Shown piece after piece: positions 1-5,716 of a stretch of 7,199 nt of DNA (position 1 is the first letter of the stretch; each line of letters opens with the position of its first letter). A program made the position numbers and the translations under genes. The stretch is taken from positions 1 to 7,199 of the forward strand of contig JAGXSR010000187.1 of the NCBI GenBank assembly GCA_018333405.1, given 5' to 3'. A model generated the notes under the pieces. The model was not told the origin of the DNA. It was given only the letters and a program-made list of their open reading frames with translations, and did not search any database. Source of the DNA: Dethiobacter sp. (GTDB taxonomy: Bacteria; Bacillota; Dethiobacteria; DTU022).

Positions 1-913
1 CAGGGTAAAGATCTTCAAATTCCCGCCTGGAAAAAGGCAGGCGCTCAAAAGCGATCTGCAACTCATGAAAAACCCCGGGCAGCGCTTCTTCGGCGCGCTT
101 TGTTTTCTGCACCAGCCGCTTGGAGACAATCTCCTTGACATGCTCTCCGGAAAGCTGGAAGCGGACCGGATAGCGGTCCTTGATTTTATGCAGCATCTCT
201 CCCGAAAGAGAGCCTGTGTTCTCTATATTCTCCTGCATAGTGGCCGCAATCCAGGCCGGGATATTTTCAGCAAACTCACCTAAGTACTGCAGAAAGCGCA
301 CATCTTCGTTGTAGGCGCGGGCGTTTTCCTTGGAGCGTAAGAATTCCGAAAGCTCATCGATTAACAGCGCCAAGCCGCCCCAACCTGCGCCGGAAAGGGT
401 TTGGCGCAAGATTCCAAACGCCTCCGGGCGGGGCATCTCCCGCCATCCATCCGGCAGCTTTGCCGCTCCGGAGCGCTCCCGCAGTTTATCTTCCACCCGG
501 GCTAGTATAATTTGCTCCAGGGGCTGCCGGCTGCTGTGCTCCACCAGGGATATTTCCACTACCAGCGGGTTTACCGCCGCGGCGCGCTCAAGCAGTGCGG
601 CGAGGCCGGCATCCGCCGCGGCGCCTTCCCGGCAGGCCCGGGCAAAAGTTTCCCGCGCCGCTGCGTCGCTTAAGGTCAGGCTTAAGACATTGAGCAGGTG
701 CGACTTTCCGGAACCGTAATTGCCGACGATAAAAAACCCTTCGCCCTGGGCGGCGCTTATTTTTTTTAAGATTGTGGAGCAGACAAAAGATACCTCTCCG
801 GTGAAGATAAACGTCTCTGCCATATGGCGGCGCAGAGATTGGTCGGTAAGGTCGGCCAGGCGGACTACTGTGCGCACCGGGGGCAGATGAATTAGCTCTC
901 CGATTTTGATCAT
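1..913 (-). CDS. Large P-loop ATPase, DUF6079/BREX BrxC-PglY-like (N-terminal part, runs off the window)
   Basis: The frame is open for 304 codons from the ATG at 911-913 to base 1, so only the N-terminal part is present. A Walker A motif, GNYGSGKS, lies at residues 64-71. A Walker B motif, LALLIDE, lies at about 181-187. A hydrophobic strand ending in AATMQE (about 223-228) sits where a sensor region would be, followed by an arginine-rich stretch (DRYPVRF, about 246-252). The opening residues (MIKIGELIHLPPV), the GNYGSGKSH loop and the IDELSEFL motif recall from memory the large ATPases annotated DUF6079 and the BREX ATPases BrxC/PglY, which act in phage defence. No database search backs this. 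Its ATG overlaps the stop of the TPR gene upstream (ATGA), so the two are translationally coupled. It is surely an ATPase; the family is likely and a defence role is only inferred. It could instead serve another DNA-associated process. Confidence 0.8.
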   Translation of the reverse strand, partial: MIKIGELIHLPPVRTVVRLADLTDQSLRRHMAETFIFTGEVSFVCSTILKKISAAQGEGFFIVGNYGSGKSHLLNVLSLTLSDAAARETFARACREGAAADAGLAALLERAAAVNPLVVEISLVEHSSRQPLEQIILARVEDKLRERSGAAKLPDGWREMPRPEAFGILRQTLSGAGWGGLALLIDELSEFLRSKENARAYNEDVRFLQYLGEFAENIPAWIAATMQENIENTGSLSGEMLHKIKDRYPVRFQLSGEHVKEIVSKRLVQKTKRAEEALPGVFHELQIAFERLPFSRREFEDLYP

Positions 914-1926
914 AGTTTCTCCTGCCCCGCGCTTGCAGATAATTTCAATCTGCGGAGGAGGCCGTATAGCTCCTTGCGATAAGGGTATTTATAGATCAGC
1001 TCTTTTAAAAAAACCGCTGCTTCATCGGCTTTGCCCAGCTCCACGGCATCTTTCAGCAAAGCGGCTTTGGCTGTTTGATCTCCGGGCCTGTGCTCGAGCA
1101 GAAGCTTCAGCAAAGGCCATGCTTCGTCTTTCCGGCCCAGGCGCCGGCAGCTGTAAGTGAGCTGAGAAAGGGCCAGCAGATTTTCCGGGTCCAGCTCGCG
1201 GGCCTTATAGTATGCCTGGGCGGCGTCCGATTCCTTGCCCGCCTTGCGCAGCAGATCGCCCGCCAGCAGATGCAGGTGGGGATTTTCTTTACGCTTCCCC
1301 ACCTTGATTATTTTCTGCAGCTGGCAGACCGCCTCTATTGGGTCCAGATGCAGATGCTTAAGCTGAGCTTTAATTCGCTCGGCATAAGGCAAAAAAGCTT
1401 CCTCATCCGGACAAAGCTCAGCCGGCAAAAGGTCCTCTTTGTCCTTCACCGGCGCCTTCTCTGTTAAATGGCTGTACTGCCGGATCAAGTAATTGTCGCC
1501 GGGATACTTTTGCAGCGCCGCATAAAGCAGGGCCTTAGCTTTATCCTGCTGTCCGTCGAGCTCCAGGGCACGGGCCAGACGACCGGCCCGGTACGGGTTA
1601 GGAGCACAGGCGTAGGCTTGATTTAAGTTCTCTACCGCTTCAGCAGTTTCTTTCTGTTCCAGGGCGGCTTCGCCCAATACGGTCAGAGCAATGGCCTGTG
1701 ACGGCTCTTTCTGTAAGACCTCAAAGGCGATTTTACGCGCTTCCGAAAAATTACCCTGGCGCAGGAGAACATCGGCCAGGTTCGCTGAGAGCAGCCTGTG
1801 CTCGTAGCTGCCGGCCGGATATTCGGCCATGGCCTCAAGCAAGACCAGCTCCGCGTCCCGAAGCCTCTTCTTCCGGCGCAGCTGCCAGCTTTGATCTATA
1901 GCGTCTTTATGATCCCTTTTCTGCAT
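910..1926 (-). CDS. TPR-repeat protein, first gene of an operon with the DUF6079-like ATPase
   Basis: A 338-residue soluble protein with no signal peptide or membrane segment, built almost wholly of helix pairs. TPR-like units are visible at about 42-75 (LADVLLRQGNFSEARKIAFE), 78-110 (VLGEAALEQKETAEAVENL), 112-143, 216-249 (LAGDLLRKAGKESDAAQAYY), 250-283 and 285-317. A charged linker at about 155-175 divides an N-terminal from a C-terminal array. TPR arrays normally scaffold protein contacts, so this is likely a partner of the ATPase whose start codon overlaps this gene's stop. A GTG at 1941 would add five residues, but the ATG at 1926 is preceded by AAGGG seven bases upstream, inside that extension, so the ATG is preferred. 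No catalytic motif is visible and the exact role is unknown. Confidence 0.82.
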   Translation of the reverse strand: MQKRDHKDAIDQSWQLRRKKRLRDAELVLLEAMAEYPAGSYEHRLLSANLADVLLRQGNFSEARKIAFEVLQKEPSQAIALTVLGEAALEQKETAEAVENLNQAYACAPNPYRAGRLARALELDGQQDKAKALLYAALQKYPGDNYLIRQYSHLTEKAPVKDKEDLLPAELCPDEEAFLPYAERIKAQLKHLHLDPIEAVCQLQKIIKVGKRKENPHLHLLAGDLLRKAGKESDAAQAYYKARELDPENLLALSQLTYSCRRLGRKDEAWPLLKLLLEHRPGDQTAKAALLKDAVELGKADEAAVFLKELIYKYPYRKELYGLLRRLKLSASAGQEKL

Positions 1927-1988
1927 GCGCAAACCCTTCACCGATCACTGACAAAATACTTGTTCTTACAAATTCTGCTTTGATCGTT

Positions 1989-2018
1989 ATTTTAACACAA
2001 TTGGCGCAGAAAAACCAA
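1989..2018 (-). promoter_or_regulatory. Candidate sigma-A-type promoter for the TPR/ATPase operon
   Basis: Read on the minus strand, TTGGTT (2013-2018) is followed after 18 bases by TAAAAT (1989-1994). TG lies one base before the -10 hexamer (TGTTAAAAT), giving an extended -10. Transcription would start near 1982, about 55 bases upstream of the TPR start codon. The match is by eye. The -35 partly overlaps a perfect inverted repeat at 2017-2034 that could be an operator. Confidence 0.42.
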
Positions 2019-2034
2019 AGCGCGGTTGCGCTTT
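2017..2034. repeat. Perfect 7-bp inverted repeat with 4-base spacer
   Basis: AAAGCGC, spacer GGTT, then GCGCTTT. It touches the -35 hexamer of the candidate minus-strand promoter, which suits an operator. Read on the minus strand it is followed by GGTTTTT, so it could also act as a weak terminator, but no gene on that strand lies just upstream to need one. The function is unproven. Confidence 0.4.
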
Positions 2035-2118
2035 CCGAATCCGGGCGCCTTGCCCTCCGATCCGATTTTTTAAAAACCCCGAACGCGTTTTAGATCCCCG
2101 TTCCCGGCGCACTTCGTG

Positions 2119-2151
2119 TATACTGTTTACATACGATGTTAGATGATCTAA
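2119..2151 (+). promoter_or_regulatory. Possible -10 element and palindrome upstream of the sigma gene
   Basis: TATACT at 2119-2124 looks like a -10 element, but no convincing sigma-A -35 stands 16-18 bases upstream; that place is C-rich (CCCCGTT). The promoter may therefore use another sigma factor, possibly the encoded one. A perfect odd-centred palindrome, TTAGATGATCTAA (2139-2151), lies where early transcribed sequence would be and could be an operator. Both are inspection calls. Confidence 0.25.
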
Positions 2152-2164
2152 TTCCTGCATCCAC

Positions 2165-2187
2165 CGCCTATGCTTTAAAAAGCGGCG
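2165..2187 (+). promoter_or_regulatory. Leader hairpin just upstream of the sigma gene ribosome binding site
   Basis: CGCC (2165-2168) pairs with GGCG (2184-2187), and GCTTT (2172-2176) pairs with AAAGC (2179-2183), leaving a TAT bulge and a two-base centre (AA). The tight loop would force the central pairs open. The structure ends 12 bases before the GGGGAGG Shine-Dalgarno at 2200-2206. It could modulate sigma translation or shield the leader, but may be incidental. Confidence 0.25.
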
Positions 2188-2214
2188 TCCTTATGCTTTG
2201 GGGAGGCAACCATT

Positions 2215-2841
2215 TTGGAATACGATGCAAATCATATGGCTGAAGAACAAAAACTGGTTGAAAAAGCAAAGCGCGATCCCGAAGCTTTCGGCACACTTTA
2301 TGAGCAAAACTATGACAGTATTTTAAACTATATTCTGCGCAGAACAGGTAACGTCCAAGCTGCCCAGGATATAACCGCGGAAACATTTTTAAAGGCGCTT
2401 AAAAACATAGATAAATTTAAATGGCAAAATATCCCGTTTTCGGCATGGCTTTTCAAAATTGCAACCAACGAAATTGCGGCCTGGTTCAGGAAAAGCCGGT
2501 ACACAGCTGTTTCCCTGGAATCATTAAGAGAAGTGGGCTTTGATCTCAGGGCGGGGGACGATGTAGAGCAGGAGCTGATCACCGCGCAGGAAGAGATTCA
2601 AAAGAATCAGGAGTTTCTGGCCGTGCTGGCAAAAATAGATCAGCTGCCCCCAAAGTACCGGGAGGTTATCGCCTTGCGCTTCTTTGCCCACAAACAGCTC
2701 TCCGAGATTGGGCAAATCCTTGGCAAACCGGAAGGGACTGTAAAGTCTCTTTTACATAGGGGTCTGAAAAAGTTGAAAATATTTTTTCGCAAGCAGGAAG
2801 CAGATGCAACTTTTGAACTGAAACGGCAGTATAAAGGGTAG
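2215..2841 (+). CDS. ECF-like sigma-70 family RNA polymerase sigma factor
   Basis: A 208-residue sigma factor with the two-domain ECF plan. Region 2 is at about 24-95, with the core-binding FGTLYEQNYDSILNYILRR stretch, the DITAETFLKAL segment and the -10 recognition helix around FSAWLFKIATNEIAAWFRK. A linker of about 45 residues follows. Region 4 is at about 137-193, with LPPKYREVIALRFF and a helix-turn-helix (LSEIGQILGKPEGTVKSLLHRGLKKLK) for the -35 element. No region 1.1 or 3 is seen. The start is TTG at 2215: GGGGAGG (2200-2206) lies eight bases upstream, while the next in-frame ATG (2236) has no ribosome binding site. The gene is followed after 12 bases by a membrane anti-sigma candidate whose Shine-Dalgarno abuts its stop, the classic sigma/anti-sigma pairing. 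The region 4 sequence reads as ECF rather than SigI. The regulon is unknown. Confidence 0.93.
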   Translation: MEYDANHMAEEQKLVEKAKRDPEAFGTLYEQNYDSILNYILRRTGNVQAAQDITAETFLKALKNIDKFKWQNIPFSAWLFKIATNEIAAWFRKSRYTAVSLESLREVGFDLRAGDDVEQELITAQEEIQKNQEFLAVLAKIDQLPPKYREVIALRFFAHKQLSEIGQILGKPEGTVKSLLHRGLKKLKIFFRKQEADATFELKRQYKG

Positions 2842-2853
2842 AGGGGTGGCGTC

Positions 2854-4116
2854 ATGGAAAATAATTTTATAGATAGAGAGCAGCAGCGCCTGGCTGAAAG
2901 CCTGGATAAAATTATATTACCCGAGGCGCGGACGCCTGTTTACAAGCAAATGCTTAAAAACGCCCTGATCGATCAGGCCCGCACTCTCAGGCAGCCGTCC
3001 GGATTTAAGGCGCAACGCGACAAGCGCTATGCGTTGCGCCTCAGCATAGCCTTTGCGTTGCCTATCGCGGCCATATTACTATTGGTGGCAGTATGGCCAC
3101 TGTTTATTCCGGCGCCGCAGACTTATGCCCATATTGTGCTGGAGGTAAACCCCGCGCTTAAGCTTAGGATAGACGACAGCTACAATGTTACCGGATTTGA
3201 GGCGCTGGATCCCAAAGCAGGCAGCATCCTTGATGACCTGGATTTGCGCAACCTTAGCGCGCAGCAAGCCGTAACAGAAATTGTGGACAGGTTTTACCGG
3301 CAGGGACTGCTCACTCCGGAAAGAAGAATGGTTCTGGTGATCTATCCGGTTGCCGATGTCAGCCAGGAATTCCTGGCCGCTGCTCTGGACGCCGCGCGTA
3401 CGGCCGCAAACAGGCGAATCCTTGAGCTGAATATGAAGATCGCGGTCAGTCCATTTGTGATGGATACCCAATCTTACGAAACAGCCGAGCAGGCAGGGCT
3501 TAGGCCATCGCAATATAGCCGGTTGCTTGAAGCCGGTTTATCACCCGAGATGCTGGCCGCGTTATTCAAGACGGGAGAAGAGCTGAAGTTAGACGGGGAA
3601 GTATTTTCTGCTCGTTTTGCGGTTGCCGCGGAGCTGATTGCTGAGCTGATAGAGGCGGGGCTCTCCAAAAAAGAGGCTGCAGACCTAGCCAGGGAGTTGC
3701 TGGCCGCAGGAGTAGGAACCGACCTGCTGAAAGACGCTGCGGAGAATATTCTGGATCGCGTTGACGACGGAGAAAACCCAAAACAAGCGATTAAGAACAT
3801 ACGCCGCCTGATCAGCTCCGGGCGGCTTCATGAGCTAAAGAGCGAAGACGACGAAGATGACGAAAATAAGCGAGATGATGAAGAAGACGACGATGAAGAA
3901 GATCGCGATGATGATAAAAACGGCAAAGATGAAAACGAAGAAAACGATAATGAAGACGATAAAGAAAACGATAATGAAAACGATAATGAAAACGATAATG
4001 AAAACGATAATGAAAACGATAATGAAAACGATGAAGACGATAATGGCCGTGAAGATGAGCGTCCCGGCGAGAAAAATGATGAGACCGAAGAAACAGACGA
4101 GTCCGGGAAGTATTAA
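2854..4116 (+). CDS. Membrane anti-sigma factor with RsgI-middle/SEAL-like domain and acidic repeat tail
   Basis: A 420-residue protein, probably the anti-sigma of the sigma factor encoded 12 bases upstream; GAGGGG sits seven bases before its ATG. Order: a cytoplasmic helical segment (about 1-58), one membrane helix (about 61-84), then an outer domain at about 90-200 beginning YAHIVLEVNPALKLRIDD. This matches the RsgI middle (SEAL) domain, whose hallmark is an INPS-like strand; the Asn99-Pro100 bond is where autocleavage occurs in that family. The A-x2-AGLRPSQY motif near 211-221 also recalls RsgI. Degenerate helical repeats follow, with glycines at 228, 269 and 306 (LLEAGLS, LIEAGLS, RVDDGEN). 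The tail from about 331 is nearly all D, E, N and K, with tandem ENDN units. The cytoplasmic part does not look like the canonical RsgI N-terminal domain or a zinc-binding anti-sigma. The anti-sigma role is inferred from position and topology. Confidence 0.8.
   Translation: MENNFIDREQQRLAESLDKIILPEARTPVYKQMLKNALIDQARTLRQPSGFKAQRDKRYALRLSIAFALPIAAILLLVAVWPLFIPAPQTYAHIVLEVNPALKLRIDDSYNVTGFEALDPKAGSILDDLDLRNLSAQQAVTEIVDRFYRQGLLTPERRMVLVIYPVADVSQEFLAAALDAARTAANRRILELNMKIAVSPFVMDTQSYETAEQAGLRPSQYSRLLEAGLSPEMLAALFKTGEELKLDGEVFSARFAVAAELIAELIEAGLSKKEAADLARELLAAGVGTDLLKDAAENILDRVDDGENPKQAIKNIRRLISSGRLHELKSEDDEDDENKRDDEEDDDEEDRDDDKNGKDENEENDNEDDKENDNENDNENDNENDNENDNENDEDDNGREDERPGEKNDETEETDESGKY
3940..4035 (+). 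repeat. Tandem 12-bp repeat encoding ENDN units
   Basis: Five perfect consecutive copies of GAAAACGATAAT span 3964-4023. One more perfect copy (3940-3951) and variant copies (3952-3963 and 4024-4035) flank them. Each unit encodes Glu-Asn-Asp-Asn. Because the unit is a multiple of three, gain or loss of copies changes tail length without breaking the frame. Exact identity suggests recent slippage expansion. Confidence 0.95.
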
Positions 4117-4290
4117 ATAAGGGATATTAATGGCAGCAATTGGCTTGGGATGGCATCCTTAGACCCTGAAAAGTTATCAATAATAAACCATCCGGGGAAA
4201 ATTTTTAATTTAAATGCAACCTTTATTCTATCGCCTCATTATTGGAGTTAAGAAGGCTTAAAAAAACTAAATGATGAGGTGATCTTTTAG
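4117..4290 (+). other. Intergenic spacer between the anti-sigma and its paralogue
   Basis: This 174-base AT-rich spacer has no credible gene and no clear terminator. It holds a short palindrome, GGATGGCATCC (4148-4158), and a strong Shine-Dalgarno, GAGGTGATC (4276-4284), matching nine bases of the usual 16S 3' end and six bases before the ATG at 4291. I see no good sigma-A promoter. An ECF-like -35 (TGCAACC, 4215-4221) lacks a recognisable -10. The downstream gene may be read through from the sigma operon or have its own promoter here. Confidence 0.5.
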
Positions 4291-5607
4291 ATGTCATTTA
4301 AAAAAGTGAAGCTAATCGTCCTTGTGTTGCTAGTATCTTTGTTGCCGACAGGTTACCTGCTGTATGCCTCAACTCCCGATGCCTTCGCCCATATCACCCT
4401 GGAAGTAAATCCGGCGCTGGTGCTGACTGTTGATTCCGAAAACAGGATCATCGGCCTGGAGCTGAAAGAAGGGGAAGCGCAAGCGCTTTTTTCCGGAATA
4501 GAGTTTACCGGCATGGACCTTAAACAGGCTCTGGAGTTAATTACCGGGCACTTAAGCAACGCGGGCTTTCTGAACGACGATAGTTTAGTGTTGCTCACCG
4601 TACACCCGGCCAAAGGGGTGCGGGAAGAGAGCATTTCTGATTTGTCCGGACAGCTCGAACAGATTTACAGCTCTGTCGTGGAACCGCTTGCAGTCAAGCC
4701 GCCTGTGCAAATTGTGGTGCTGGATTCCGGCCTTTATGCCGCGGCCCAAAAATCCGGAGTAATGCCGTCTGATTTCGTAGTTCTCGTCGATCATGGTGTC
4801 CCTTCGGCAACCATAGCCGCTCTGATGGAGATCAACTACTCGGCCGGAAAAAGCGGCCAGACTCCAATCGGGCACGATAAAAAAATTTTTGAAGCCTATA
4901 TGGATTTAAGGGCCGCCGGGCTGACGGAGACCGAGGCGCTGGAGATTCTAACGGAAGCATCTTTGCTGACCCAATCTGCACCCAAAATATATGAAATAGC
5001 TTCCGGTGTCGTGGATTTGCTGGAGGCCGGGATCCCATATCCTGACGCGCTAAGCGTGTTTGCGTTAGGCCAGGGCCTGGAGCCGAAAGTATTCAGAAAA
5101 GAGATATCCACGATCATCTCAGACCTGATCGACCTGCGCGAAGAGGGGATTTACGGTGAAACAGCGCTGGCGGCATTAAGCATGGCCATCGCCGCCGATA
5201 AAAGCCTGGAAGAAGTGAGCACCATCATCTCGGCCATTATCGACCTCAAGGAATCCGGTATGACCGGGGAGGAGGCAATCACCATTGTCCGGCAATCCAT
5301 TTTAGGCGATCCCACTTTGAAAAACTTAGACGACCTGCTTGAAGAACTAGATCTGGATGATGATGAAGACTACGACGATGACGACGAAGAAGAATACGAC
5401 GATGAGTATGGCGACGATGACGACGACGATGACGACGACGATAAGCGCGGCAGTCAGGGACAGGGCCAGGGCCAAGGCCAAAGGAAGCAGAACATCGACC
5501 GGGACGACGACAAATATGACTACGATGATGACGATGATGACACCGACGATCAGAATGACGATGATGACGAACAGGATAAAAATGACCAGGATGATGACGA
5601 CAACTAA
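4291..5607 (+). CDS. Exported or membrane-anchored RsgI-middle/SEAL-like protein with Asp-rich tail, paralogue of the anti-sigma
   Basis: A 438-residue protein with a basic N-terminus (MSFKKVK) and a hydrophobic helix at about 8-26, acting as signal peptide or anchor; YAS or AFA near 25-33 could be a signal peptidase site. The outer domain at about 32-140 opens FAHITLEVNPALVLTVD, closely parallel to the upstream anti-sigma, and keeps Asn40-Pro41, the RsgI/SEAL autocleavage dipeptide. AAQKSGVMPSDF (151-162) parallels AEQAGLRPSQY there. Four degenerate helical repeats follow, each with D-L-x-x-x-G then an A-L or A-I pair, starting at Asp205, Asp242, Asp281 and Asp318 (period 37-39). The tail from about 353 is dominated by Asp, broken by a QG repeat (about 389-396). 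Unlike its neighbour it has no cytoplasmic domain, so it cannot hold a sigma factor in the usual way. It may be a co-sensor, decoy or effector of the system. No enzyme motif is seen. Confidence 0.82.
   Translation: MSFKKVKLIVLVLLVSLLPTGYLLYASTPDAFAHITLEVNPALVLTVDSENRIIGLELKEGEAQALFSGIEFTGMDLKQALELITGHLSNAGFLNDDSLVLLTVHPAKGVREESISDLSGQLEQIYSSVVEPLAVKPPVQIVVLDSGLYAAAQKSGVMPSDFVVLVDHGVPSATIAALMEINYSAGKSGQTPIGHDKKIFEAYMDLRAAGLTETEALEILTEASLLTQSAPKIYEIASGVVDLLEAGIPYPDALSVFALGQGLEPKVFRKEISTIISDLIDLREEGIYGETALAALSMAIAADKSLEEVSTIISAIIDLKESGMTGEEAITIVRQSILGDPTLKNLDDLLEELDLDDDEDYDDDDEEEYDDEYGDDDDDDDDDDKRGSQGQGQGQGQRKQNIDRDDDKYDYDDDDDDTDDQNDDDDEQDKNDQDDDDN
5347..5604 (+). repeat. Low-complexity GAY-rich tract encoding the Asp-rich C-terminal tail
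   Basis: From codon 353 to the last codon (438), most codons are GAT or GAC, with some Glu, Tyr, Asn and Lys. The tract has two acidic blocks (about 353-384 and 403-438) separated by the QG segment. GAT and GAC are mixed rather than a pure triplet run, suggesting selection for acidic residues rather than simple recent slippage. The tail would carry a very high negative charge outside the membrane. Confidence 0.9.
5455..5484 (+). repeat. Hexanucleotide tandem repeat encoding Gln-Gly units
   Basis: CAGGGA, CAGGGC, CAGGGC, CAAGGC and CAAAGG follow one another in frame, giving QGQGQGQGQR. It forms a short uncharged linker between the two Asp-rich blocks of the tail. The copies have drifted at third positions. 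Confidence 0.8.
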
Positions 5608-5658
5608 AGAGACGACAAAGAGGCCGAAGTAATTTAAAAGCAGAAATGTACTTACGGG

Positions 5659-5697
5659 GGCTGTAACGAAACCTGGTTTTTCGTTACAGCCTTTTTT
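5659..5697 (+). terminator. Intrinsic terminator after the SEAL-like paralogue
   Basis: A perfect 13-bp stem, GGCTGTAACGAAA (5659-5671) pairing with TTTCGTTACAGCC (5679-5691), has a seven-base loop (CCTGGTT) and is followed at once by six T residues (5692-5697). It lies 51 bases past the stop codon at 5607. The opposite strand has no T-run after the stem, so it acts in the plus direction only. It closes the sigma/anti-sigma/paralogue block. Confidence 0.95.
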
Positions 5698-5716
5698 CGT
5701 GAAATCGACCATAATT

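Noticed and set aside
330..719. Plus-strand 129-residue frame rich in Ser, Arg and Ala
   Set aside because: It lies opposite the ATPase coding strand, including its Walker A and B regions, and shows no recognisable domain.
1927..1941. GTG start five codons upstream for the TPR protein
   Set aside because: The AAGGG that best fits as Shine-Dalgarno lies inside this extension, seven bases before the ATG at 1926, and nothing comparable precedes the GTG.
3940..4035. CRISPR-like array
   Set aside because: The 12-bp units are contiguous without spacers and in frame inside a coding region, so this is a coding minisatellite.
3857..4120. Plus-strand frame with repeated MKTI units
   Set aside because: It is the second frame of the 12-bp ENDN repeat inside the anti-sigma gene; the main frame has the homology, start site and domain structure.
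4215..4245. ECF-type promoter upstream of the paralogue (TGCAACC as -35)
   Set aside because: No CGTC-like or other convincing -10 lies 16-17 bases downstream, and the same motif is not found upstream of the sigma gene, so it is not listed as a promoter.
4271..4282. Tiny ATG-ATG-AGG-TGA upstream reading frame
   Set aside because: It overlaps the Shine-Dalgarno of the paralogue and has no ribosome binding site of its own; it is chance sequence around GAGGTGATC.
5347..5712. Minus-strand reading frame of 121 residues rich in Val and Ile, looking like a membrane protein
   Set aside because: It is the antisense of the GAY-rich Asp tail: reverse-complemented GAT/GAC codons read as ATC/GTC. It crosses the terminator and has no ribosome binding site support.
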